A stretch of DNA of 64,000 nt, taken from positions 248,001 to 312,000 of the forward strand of contig JAUPSS010000010.1 of assembly GCA_040285825.1 (NCBI GenBank), written 5' to 3'. The DNA comes from Eukaryota sp. TZLM1-RC. Its lineage: Eukaryota > Metamonada: BaSk clade. Position 1 is the stretch's first letter; the number at the start of each line of letters is the position of its first letter. Below the pieces are notes generated by a model. It was not told the DNA's origin and ran no database searches. It saw nothing but the letters and a program-made list of their open reading frames with translations. The position numbers were made by a program, and so were the translations under genes. Positions 10,601-18,131 of this stretch are shown here, one piece after another.

Positions 10601-10713
10601 GGGTCTGTCGTTAGTTGAGAGGAAGAGGGACCAGTCTCTTCCTCGTGGATCCTGCGTTGAGCCGTTGACGACCCAATACGTATTGATGGTCTAGGCTGGT
10701 TAGTGTCAGACAT
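7656..10713 (-). pseudogene. Family A gag, broken
   Basis: Reading starts at the ATG inside the LTR (MSDTNQPRPSIRIGSS). The first ~200 residues are a Ser/Pro/Glu-rich region with tandem ~13-residue repeats of the type P-x-E-x-S-x-P-x-D-S. A conserved middle follows (GPRVENDLGLWITPRIG, YDRRPDHIASYCG), then a capsid-like helical part (8443-7650, e.g. RRTQFSRLDQALDALHAVN). The 582-residue first ORF ends at a TAA (8962-8964) where the related copy near 59655 has Gln-Gln. Frame changes fall near 8555-8443 and 7835, and another TAA lies near 7657. The frame then enters the CCHC knuckle (CNFCKQMGHPTERC). With so many breaks this copy cannot make full Gag. Confidence 0.8.
10669..10683 (-). other. Primer-binding-like site of family A
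   Basis: Directly after the 5' LTR the minus strand reads ATACGTATTGGGTCG. The core ATANNTATTGG recurs at the same place in families B and C. I cannot identify the matching tRNA from sequence alone. The site also falls inside the gag reading frame. Confidence 0.5.
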
Positions 10714-10831
10714 ACAGAGTAAAAGTAATGAGATTTATTACGAAGAGGAATTGCATTCTCTCTTCTTAAACTAATAGGCCGAATACTAATAAACTATCTA
10801 AATAAGCTATAAATACTATTCAAGACTAACA
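10684..10831 (-). repeat. Family A 5' LTR (148 bp)
   Basis: On the minus strand it runs from TGTTAGTCTTGAATAG to TAGACCATCA. The same 148 bp occur at 3418-3565. The gag start codon (10711-10713) lies inside this LTR. Confidence 0.9.
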
Positions 10832-10835
10832 AATT

Positions 10836-11164
10836 GCAATATATTTATTTCTTATCGTTCTACTTTGCATGATGCAGTCAGAAATCAAATCCATGCAATG
10901 TGTAAATGCTATCATATTGAATCATTTGTAGAACCTTTGTTAAGGTCTCTTGATATAAATGAAAACGTAAGAGATTCAGAATATGGAAAACGACTTGCTG
11001 ATGTTGTTGTGCCCTCTTTTGATGATGTCTTGAATGTTGTTGATGTCGTAACAGTGGATGTTTGCAAGAAAAATGCCTTGAGAAATGCACAATCCGAAGT
11101 ATCCCCCCTTGAATTTTTGCTTGATGATATCCAAAAGTTTGTGAGTAGCTACACAAAACAATAA
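10836..11164 (+). pseudogene. R2-like endonuclease fragment, right half
   Basis: Continues 3346-3417: rest of the CCHC knuckle, YRSTLHDAVRNQIHAMCKC, then the restriction-like endonuclease start KRLADVVVP and NVVDVVTVDVCKKNA. It decays and ends near 11160 against inverted RT sequence. Confidence 0.8.
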
Positions 11165-11228
11165 TGGAATTTAAAGAATCACCTTGTTTCACACCAGAAG
11201 ATGAAACTCTGTTGCTATGAAGAAGAAT
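11163..11228 (-). pseudogene. R2-like reverse transcriptase scrap
   Basis: The minus strand reads VSSSGVKQGDSL, the RT signature also seen at 29120-29165 (SSSGVKQGDPLGP). Only about 65 bp remain, joined head-to-head to the plus-strand endonuclease fragment. Confidence 0.6.
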
Positions 11229-11317
11229 TCCTATAGTTGTATATTTACTAAATTATATTTAGGTTGACATAATTTTTAATAAACACCATCGGTGATTCAC
11301 CTTCCCAGCCTGAGAAA

Positions 11318-12340
11318 ATGAAAACTCCTACATCCTTGGCACTCAGTATATCAGGTGTATATATAAGCTTTTTGTTTTATGGTCTGTTACAGGAGTCGAT
11401 TACTAAGGAGGCCTGGGATGGCGAGTCTTTCACCTTCTTCTTCTTTCTTGTCAGTCTTACATGTGCTGTCAATGGTCTTTGCGGCTGGTTGTTCCGATTT
11501 GTGTTTCCTTCACTGTGTTATTGCTCATATACCCCGAAGACTCTCCTATTCAAAATATCATTCACTTATGTCGGATCCATGGTCACGTCAAATCTCAGTC
11601 TTTTGTGGCTCACTTATATATCAAAGGTGTTGTTGAAGAGTTGTAAAATGGTCCCTGTTCTGTTAGGTGGTCTCTTACTCAGAAAAACTAAGTATTCTTG
11701 GAACAAATACGTGTCTGTTGTCTTTATTTCTTTGGGCATTGTTGTTTTCATGTATTTTAAACCAAATTCTGCTCATCCGTCTCCTAGGGAGTCTCTTGTT
11801 TGGCCTGGTGTTCTTTTGGCATGTTTATCTCTTTTTTTTGATGGCCTCACTGGTGCTAATCAAGACCTTTGTGTTTCGCACTACAAGACCTCTGTTACCG
11901 AGTTTATGATTTACATCAATTATTATGGGGCTCTTATAATGCTCTTTATTTCGGTTTTCACTGGAGAGGTGTTGTCTGCATTGTCGTTTATTTATCGTCA
12001 TCCCGCTATTCTTCCTACAATTCTCCTATTCTGTGTTGTTGGCGCTATTGGTCAAGTTCTTATTTATCAGGTCCTCAGCCTCTCGTCAGCCTTGGTTCTT
12101 GCAACAGTTACTACCACAAGAAAGTTCTTTACTGTTTTGTTGTCGGTTCTGGTTTTTGGACATCGTCTCCATTATTTACAATGGAGTGGTGTTGTTTTGG
12201 TGTTTGGTGGATTATCTGTTGAAAAATTATGGAAAAGAAAGTTGCCATTAGTGAAAGACAAGACATGTTTTTCTTCTGAGGTGGAGATGTTTCTGGATCT
12301 CAAGTCCGACCAAGTGGATTTGGGAACTCAAAAAGTTTAG
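11318..12340 (+). CDS. SLC35B1/HUT1-like ER nucleotide(-sugar) transporter
   Basis: 340 residues with about ten hydrophobic segments, close in length to animal and fungal SLC35B1/Hut1. Family marks in order: YGLLQESITKE near the N-terminus, YVGSMVTSNLSL, KSCKMVPVLLGGLLLRK, FMYFKPN, LSLFFDGLTGANQD, HYKT, the TTTRKFFTVLLSVLVFGH block, and the closing QWSGVVLVFGG. Members sit in the ER membrane and exchange UDP-galactose or ATP/ADP across it; which substrate applies here cannot be told. No C-terminal KKXX signal is visible (ends LGTQKV). The ATG at 11318 is the first in frame, and no intron is needed. TE fragments lie on the left and spacer on the right. Confidence 0.93.
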   Translation: MKTPTSLALSISGVYISFLFYGLLQESITKEAWDGESFTFFFFLVSLTCAVNGLCGWLFRFVFPSLCYCSYTPKTLLFKISFTYVGSMVTSNLSLLWLTYISKVLLKSCKMVPVLLGGLLLRKTKYSWNKYVSVVFISLGIVVFMYFKPNSAHPSPRESLVWPGVLLACLSLFFDGLTGANQDLCVSHYKTSVTEFMIYINYYGALIMLFISVFTGEVLSALSFIYRHPAILPTILLFCVVGAIGQVLIYQVLSLSSALVLATVTTTRKFFTVLLSVLVFGHRLHYLQWSGVVLVFGGLSVEKLWKRKLPLVKDKTCFSSEVEMFLDLKSDQVDLGTQKV

Positions 12341-12893
12341 TTTTGATTCTTGCACTTGGTATAGTCTTTTTTGTCATAAGTGGATGGTTTGGTTTTTGTG
12401 CTCTTAAATTTTTGTTTAATCCATTTTCGATGTTTATCTGGTCCACAACAGCTCCACATATGTTTTGAAGTAGGCATCAATTTCTACAAATTGAATGCTG
12501 CGTTAATTACTGTAAGAGTCTTTGTAGATGTCACTAAGCAAAATGTTACATGGAACAAATAAAACCAGTAGTCTAAGAAATAAATTGTGACTCACACTGT
12601 CAGGTGATCATCAATGGCACATATCGTGCTTACCTGTTCATATTTTTATTTGACATATATTGAATAATCAAAGACATAAATCTGGGGTTTTCTTGTAGAG
12701 TACAAGTGAAATTTTTTATCTTTTCAATCTTTCTACTTAAACCCTTGTTTCATCTTGACTTGTTGATCGGTGTAAATTTACCACAAAAAGGGCACATCGA
12801 ATGGAGAATCGAGAATGGTACAACGTGAACGTCTCGATTTAATAGTTACTTTCTGCAACAAGTTCAATGGTGTTGTCGTATAAGAACAATGTT
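12341..12893. other. Spacer with no recognised gene
   Basis: AT-rich sequence after the SLC35B1-like gene. I see no conserved ORF, repeat or TE signature until the protease of family A begins at about 12894. Confidence 0.5.
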
Positions 12894-14396
12894 AATACAA
12901 ATGTTGATCAACAATGTCGAAGTTAAAGGCATAATTGACTCTGGTGCAACATGCTCAGTAGTCACAGAAGACGTCATCAGTAGATGTAACATGGCACGTT
13001 CCAACAAAACCATATCCTAGAAAATTGCTGATGGAACCACCTCACAGTCCCTTGGTACTGCTTTTGGAACTCTTAGCAGTAGACTAGGAAGTGTTACCCA
13101 GATTGTACATGTGAAACACAAGTTCAGCATCATTCCTGGACATGAGACCATTTTCATTGGTGCCGACTTGTTGTGTCATCTTGAGCTGTTGAACAATAAG
13201 GGCATTTACATTAGAACGGACCACGCCTGTCGCACATTACTACTCCCTGAAGCCGAATTCGATCATCGAATATCACAAGCTTCAGAAGTCGTCAACGTTT
13301 CCACACGTTGGTTGGAACACGTCAACTAATTCGGTTGTATTATCAACCTCGACAATGATCATTACAAAAAGCCCCTACTTCAAACTTTGAAAGAGTTCGA
13401 AGACGTTTTCACCCTCAAGCCTCATGTGGAAGGTATCGATTGTCCTCCTAAGGAAATAAACTTCTACAATGAAGACTTCAGAGTTAGAAGACCCCCGAGG
13501 ACCCTGAATCCAGCCAGGCTAGAGGTCGCTAAACAAATTTTCGACGAACTCGTAGACTCAGGATTTGCTGTCCCATTGCACCATGAGTTCAGCTCCCCTG
13601 TCTGTCTAGTGGTCTACACAGATCACCGTAAGCCCTGCTTTACAGGTGATTACAGCGGCAAGGACGGTGTTAACGCCAACACCATCCCTGTTGAGCCCAA
13701 CCTTACAAAAAACTCCGACGTGCTGGTATTTCCCTCCCAAGCGAATTACATAGGTACCCTTGAACTCCCCAAAGCCTTTTGGCAACTCAAAATTGCTGAA
13801 AAAGACTGGCAGAAAACAGCCCTAAGCATTCCTGGCAAAAGCATTATGTCTAAACGAGCTGCTTTTGGCCTCAAGAATGTCCCAGTTTTCCAAAACGTCA
13901 TGGCTGATATTTTCTCTGGATACGGAATATTCATCTACATAGATGACATAATAGTCAGAGGTACAACCTCTGAACAAGTTCAACGATCGCCTTCACCGCG
14001 TTTTTGAACGAGCAAGAGACAAAAGAGTATCCTTGGGACTTCCAAAGTGCAATTTCGTGTCTTTCAAACACTCAATTGAGATACTGGGCAGTGTTGTCCA
14101 AAACAAGACTAGGACAATCGATTCCACTCGAACCGAATCTTTGTTGAATCTTTCTAGACCAAAAACGGTCAAATTGACTCAGAAGAAGGAGAGAACTAAC
14201 GACAACGTTAAACCCAAACCCAGAGCACAACAACTTCAATGGACCGACATGCACGACGGGCTCCTGACTCAGATCAAAAAACTGATAGCGAAGCATATGT
14301 AGCTAAACTGACCTCCAACGGAGAATCATGTTCTGATTAGTTGCGATGCATCCGACATTGCTGTTGGCGGAGTTATCTGGGAACAAATCGAACCTG
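12894..14396 (+). pseudogene. Family A pol fragment (protease to RNase H)
   Basis: Begins in the protease (NNVEVKGIIDSGATCSVVTEDV, intact DSG). It continues through KHKFSIIPGHETIFIGADLL and RT (KINFYNED-like, KAFWQLKIAEKDWQKTALSI, YIDDIIV). It ends in RNase H (CDASDIAVGGVIWEQIE). Stops (ISX, VNX) and frameshifts occur around 13017, 13328, 13975 and 14180. It is closely related to the pol at 4416-7553 but in the opposite orientation. At ~14397 it joins head-to-head to a family A gag start on the minus strand. Confidence 0.85.
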
Positions 14397-14610
14397 TCGA
14401 AGGAGGCGTCAACGCAGGAGGAGGAGAAGCATAACTTCCCTCTGTCCCTGTTGAAGAAGGGAGTTCTGTTCCCGACTGAGGACTATGGCAGGAAGAACTG
14501 GAGTTTTGGTTTGGAGCTGGAGGAGGATCAGTCCTACCAGATTCAGAAGCGTCTTTGGAGCCCACCGAAGTGGATCCAATACGTATTGATGATCTGGATG
14601 GATTAGACAT
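14397..14610 (-). pseudogene. Family A gag N-terminus
   Basis: MSNPSRSSIRIGSTSVG followed by Ser/Pro-rich sequence. The ATG lies inside the adjacent LTR, as in the full-length copy. It is truncated at the inverted junction with the RNase H fragment. Confidence 0.75.
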
Positions 14611-14737
14611 AAGTATACCTGAATGTAATGAGATTTATTACCAGGGAAAGAGGATTTCACTCGACTTAAGGGCATGTGCGCATTTGTACAATAAACTATA
14701 AATAAACTATAATTACAAATATTATCCAAGGCTAACA
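14587..14737 (-). repeat. Family A LTR, variant
   Basis: About 151 bp, minus strand TGTTAGCCTTGG to GATCATCA, followed in sense by ATACGTATTGGATCC, the same primer-binding-like core. A partial relative is at 43460-43592. Confidence 0.8.
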
Positions 14738-14939
14738 CAGAATTGTATTTTCATTTTTTAAAGGTGTTGTCCCCTTGTTGTTTTCTGGTTTATTATTTAT
14801 TGGCCGTTTTTATGAAGGAAAAACTTCAAGTCATTTCTTTTTGGCTAATTTGGTATATGAAGATTAAGACATTTAAATTTTTTGTTTAGTTTCTTGAATC
14901 ATTATATGAGTACTTTTACTTAATTTCCGAAAAAAAAGC

Positions 14940-15750
14940 CAAATGATGAAATTAGATATACAGAAAAAATAAACGAAAGATAAACGGAAGACTATCAGTA
15001 GAAGCCGGTACTTTTTTGAATGATTTCCAAAAAATGGTTTTTTCACTTTTTGTAACCGTTGTACCACGAAGATTTGGATTGTGTGCCACTAATGAAGCAT
15101 TTGTAACAAAAATGTGATTATATTTGAATATCCCCATTAATCAATTATTATCAAAAGAAAAATGTATTTGTTCGAATTCACCTCAGCTCACTTCGCGACA
15201 TGCTCTGAATTGTTCGAAATTGATAACTTATCGTTCTTCATTTAATCATGATGTTAGAGACACTGTTTTCAATATGGCACAAACTGCAAGAATATAGGGT
15301 ATCAAAGAGCATCTGCTGAAGGAAACAATGTCTCTGAATAATTTTGGTTCTGATGATAGAGGTGATGTATACTGTGATTGGATTGATAACTCTGAAGCTA
15401 TTGTTGACTTTGTCTCATGTAATGTTGCAAATGATACTTTGGTTCACAGAAGAAAACTTAATCCTGTAAGTGCTCTTGATTTTCAAGCAAAAGAAAAACA
15501 TAGAAAATATGACAAAGATATCGAAGAAGCTAATGCTGGTAGAAATACACAATTAGTTTTTATTGTTTTCCCATCTTCGATAAAGGGAAGACTATCAGTA
15601 GAAGCAGAAACTTTTTTGAATGACTTCCAAAAAATGGTTCAGGAAAAAACAATGAAAAGATTTGATATTTCTTATGGCGCTCTCGGATTCAATTTGCCAT
15701 TATCGATAGATTACCTCTATTTTTCAATCGAATTAGAGAACCTTTAGCTA
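14940..15750 (+). pseudogene. R2-like endonuclease C-terminal fragment
   Basis: Plus-strand coding for RFGLCATNEAF, the CCHC region (KCICSNSPQLTSRHALNCSK), DDRGDVYCDWIDNSE and FVSCNVANDTLVHRRKLNP, up to FSIELENL. Several stops interrupt it, and part of the sequence (GRLSVEAxTFLNDFQKMV) is repeated at ~14980 and ~15590. It closely resembles the minus-strand copy at 27720-28575, including the 3' flank. Confidence 0.8.
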
Positions 15751-16081
15751 GACAGCAAGCAAATCAAGATTATGTACAGGAAATCTTGGTTCATTGAATT
15801 TTGTCCCATTAGTTATGAGTTAATTTTGTCAAGTGTGTAAGTTTTATAAAAGTAATTTATATGAGTTCAAAATAAAATGTTGGTACTGTCAAAATTTGGA
15901 ACAACTTTCTGAGAAGTCTAATGAGTTGAAAACTTTTGTCACAACACGATAAGTTTCTTACAAAATTTGTTTAAAACTCATCCCCATTACATTCTTGATT
16001 ACATTCCCCAAAACAAATTCATGCCAAAATAAATTCAGAAAACTTGCAGAGCATTGTTTATGATTTTTGTGGTATTTACAG

Positions 16082-16993
16082 ATGTCTTCTCATGATGCCT
16101 CACTCAATGTACACCCAACATGTTCCATGTGTAAGATTCATAATATAGACAATCATCTACTATTTGTCACAACACCAGAACCTCATGAATTAGCATTTCA
16201 TGTATTCGAATCTGATGACGATAATAATGATAATGTACCAGTGATTGCAGTCCATGGTCTCACACGTACAAGCCATGATTTTGATGAAATCGCTCGCGTT
16301 CTCAAACACCAGGGAACTGTATATTGTTTAGATATGCCTGGAAGGGGACGATCACAGCCTTTAGCTTTGCCTGAGCACTACTCATACAACACTTATGTCA
16401 ATGATGTATTTTCCTTCCTGTCCTACGCCAATCTTGGTTCTGTTAATTGGATTGGTTCCAGCATGGGAGGTATTTTGGGAATGTTGATAGCTTCACGTCC
16501 CAACTCACCTATCAAAAAGTTGGTATTGAATGATATTGGGTATTTTATCCCTTTTATTGCTCTCAAACAGATTTCTGAGAATGTGTCACAGACTGGACCT
16601 TTCCGTTCTTATGAACTAGCGGCTCAGCATCTTCGAAATGTTTATGCTCAATTTGGTTTCACTACAGAAGAAGAATGGAATCACTTTGTGGAAGTTTCTG
16701 TCAAGAAAGTTGACGATAACTACTACTTGCATTACGATCCTGCCATTGCTTCACAATTTCAGAAATCGGTTCAAAACGAGCAGGACATAGACCTCTGGCA
16801 AATATGGGAGACAATTGATATTCCAGTATTGGTTCTTCGAGGTGAAGAATCCATTATTTTACCAAAGGAAGTTGCAGATAAAATGGGAGAAAAAGACAAC
16901 TGTACTGTAGCTGAGATTAAGAATTGTGGACACTGTCCATCGCTCACCAGTAGAGAACACATTGACTTGATAGCTGGCTTTTTTAGCAGATGA
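16082..16993 (+). CDS. Alpha/beta-hydrolase fold protein
   Basis: 303 residues from the ATG at 16082; TTTACAG stands directly before it, so a 5' exon or an intron in the leader is possible. The fold's marks are present: VHGLTRTSHDFDEIARVL (oxyanion loop), DMPGRGRSQP, the nucleophile elbow GSSMGG (~residue 145), acid strand IPVLVLRGEESIILP, and the catalytic His in NCGHCPSL near the end. This layout matches small esterase/lipase or C-C hydrolases of the alpha/beta family. The substrate cannot be inferred. It is convergent with the eS30 gene 200 bp away. Confidence 0.88.
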   Translation: MSSHDASLNVHPTCSMCKIHNIDNHLLFVTTPEPHELAFHVFESDDDNNDNVPVIAVHGLTRTSHDFDEIARVLKHQGTVYCLDMPGRGRSQPLALPEHYSYNTYVNDVFSFLSYANLGSVNWIGSSMGGILGMLIASRPNSPIKKLVLNDIGYFIPFIALKQISENVSQTGPFRSYELAAQHLRNVYAQFGFTTEEEWNHFVEVSVKKVDDNYYLHYDPAIASQFQKSVQNEQDIDLWQIWETIDIPVLVLRGEESIILPKEVADKMGEKDNCTVAEIKNCGHCPSLTSREHIDLIAGFFSR

Positions 16994-17189
16994 TTTGTAA
17001 ATAAAATCTCAATAGATAATGATATGTTTAAAACAGAGTCGTACTAATACAAAAGATGCAATAAGTGGACAAAGAAAAGACTGTATTAACGAACACTGGA
17101 TTGGGTTACAACTAATGTTCTACATAAGGTCCGCGGATAATAACTAAAAAACGACTGAAGCAGCAAATTAAGCAGTGGCGACGCGAGCA

Positions 17190-17433
17190 CTACGATAAGA
17201 TAAGAGTTAAATCAAACCGGCTATTGGGTCCGAGGGGCTTACCTTGGGGTCCCATAATGACATTGATGAAACGCTTGTTGTAAAGCTGACGTTTCTTGCA
17301 TCTTCCGCACTTGAGCTTGGGTTTATCAAGAGGGTCGACCTTAGGGGTTTGGTTCTTGACTTTACCGGTATGTGAAAGAGATCCGTGGACTTTACCTGAT
17401 GTAAATGATGTTACTCAGATGAAACAAACCCAT
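17190..17433 (-). CDS. RPS30: 40S ribosomal protein eS30 (no ubiquitin-like fusion), two exons
   Basis: Too short for ordinary ORF calling, but clear on translation: ATGG (17433-17430), a 34-nt intron (17429-17396, GTTTGT...CAG), then GKVHGSLSHTGKVKNQTPK and NKRFINVIMGPQGKPLGPNS. eS30 is a small basic protein near the 40S decoding region. In animals it is made as a FUBI fusion; here Met-Gly precedes Lys directly, so it is free-standing. Odd points: a CGRC motif in the basic middle, and about ten extra residues after the usual GPNS end, to the TAG at 17190-17192. Total 69 residues. The first coding exon holds only four bases. Confidence 0.9.
17396..17429 (-). other. 34-nt intron in eS30
   Basis: Starts GTTTGTTTC, ends TTTACATCAG, and has a possible TAAC branch motif in the middle. 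Splicing ATGG to GTAAAG yields Met-Gly-Lys, the expected eS30 start. Confidence 0.85.
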
Positions 17434-17767
17434 GTTGAACTTGGAGAAGAGAAAGAATTTTCTTAAACATAATTGCCTCAAATGTTCTATGATCACTTCT
17501 GTTAGTTTGTGCCAACACTAAATGCTGTTGTTTTTGGTGTTTTAGAAGAGAATGAACGTATCATACATCGAAATAAATATTTATTGCATTGATTTACATT
17601 AATACATCGTGACTCAAATAAACCACAAACCAAGAACAAGCTTCCCCATGAATTGAATTTTGGGCTCAATGCTCAACAATTGATAGTACAAATGTTTAAA
17701 AATTAAAAAGTAAATAATCTGACATAAAGTAAAAATAGTTTCTATGGATTCAATGATGTCGCTGCTT
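17434..17767. other. Spacer between eS30 and V-ATPase F
   Basis: It holds the eS30 promoter side and the V-ATPase F 3' flank; both genes are on the minus strand. The pyrimidine-rich CTTTCTCTTCTCC lies about ten bases upstream of the eS30 ATG. I see no other gene. Confidence 0.5.
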
Positions 17768-18046
17768 CTAAGCCTGAAAAGAGGGAATTTCCACAATAGT
17801 TGGAACATCAGAATCATGTTCCTTTAAAATAATGCGAATCTTATCGGCCGCAGTGGAAGTGATGATGAGTATTTGAATTGACTGATTGGACACAAACCTG
17901 TGAAAAGCACTTTCCATCTCTGAAACTGGAGTATCAACAGTTACTTGAAAGACGTTATTTTCCTCTTGATCTTGTATTCCTGCTAGTGTCATCCCAGCTA
18001 CAATTTCCTCTTCAGCAATTAATGCATAAAGCTTGGAATCCCACAT
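17768..18046 (-). CDS. VMA7: V-type H+-ATPase subunit F
   Basis: 92 residues: MWDSKLYALIAEEEIVAGMTLAGI, VTVDTPVSEMESAFHRFVSN, IQILIITSTAADKIR, VPTIVEIPS. This is the order and spacing of subunit F: N-terminal KLIAVIGDEDTV-like strand, GI motif, and the EIPS near the end. Subunit F sits in the central stalk of V1 and helps couple ATP hydrolysis to rotation. The usual ~20 residues after EIPS are missing, since TAG follows after FQA. The gene may be genuinely short, or its last exon may lie behind an intron I could not place. Its ATG is only 85 bp from that of the divergent Utp13 gene. Confidence 0.85.
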   Translation of the reverse strand: MWDSKLYALIAEEEIVAGMTLAGIQDQEENNVFQVTVDTPVSEMESAFHRFVSNQSIQILIITSTAADKIRIILKEHDSDVPTIVEIPSFQA

Positions 18047-18131
18047 GTGCTGATGGTAGTGGAAGATTTGTTTAAAATACGAGATTTTGATGATTCAATT
18101 GACAGTTGTTCCATTTAACTAACACTGCACC
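18047..18131. promoter_or_regulatory. Shared divergent promoter of V-ATPase F and Utp13
   Basis: Only 85 bp separate the two start codons, so both promoters must lie in this interval or reach into the coding parts. I see no TATA box that I would trust. Confidence 0.5.

Larger units (their letters stand above)
3414..10835 (-). mobile_element. Full-length Ty3/gypsy family A element with TSD AATT
   Basis: The element (3418-10831, 7414 bp, minus strand) is bounded by 148-bp LTRs that differ at about two bases. The 4-bp target duplication AATT lies at 3414-3417 and 10832-10835. Sense order: LTR, primer-binding-like site, gag with a CCHC knuckle, protease, RT, RNase H, integrase, chromodomain-like tail, polypurine tract, LTR. 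Near-identical LTRs suggest recent insertion, yet gag and the end of pol carry several stops and frameshifts, so it is probably not autonomous now. The insertion site is inside an R2-like ORF. Confidence 0.92.

Noticed and set aside
10317-10694. Plus-strand ORFs opposite the family A gag
   Set aside because: Shadows created by the Ser/Pro/Glu-rich repeats of gag; no independent signature.
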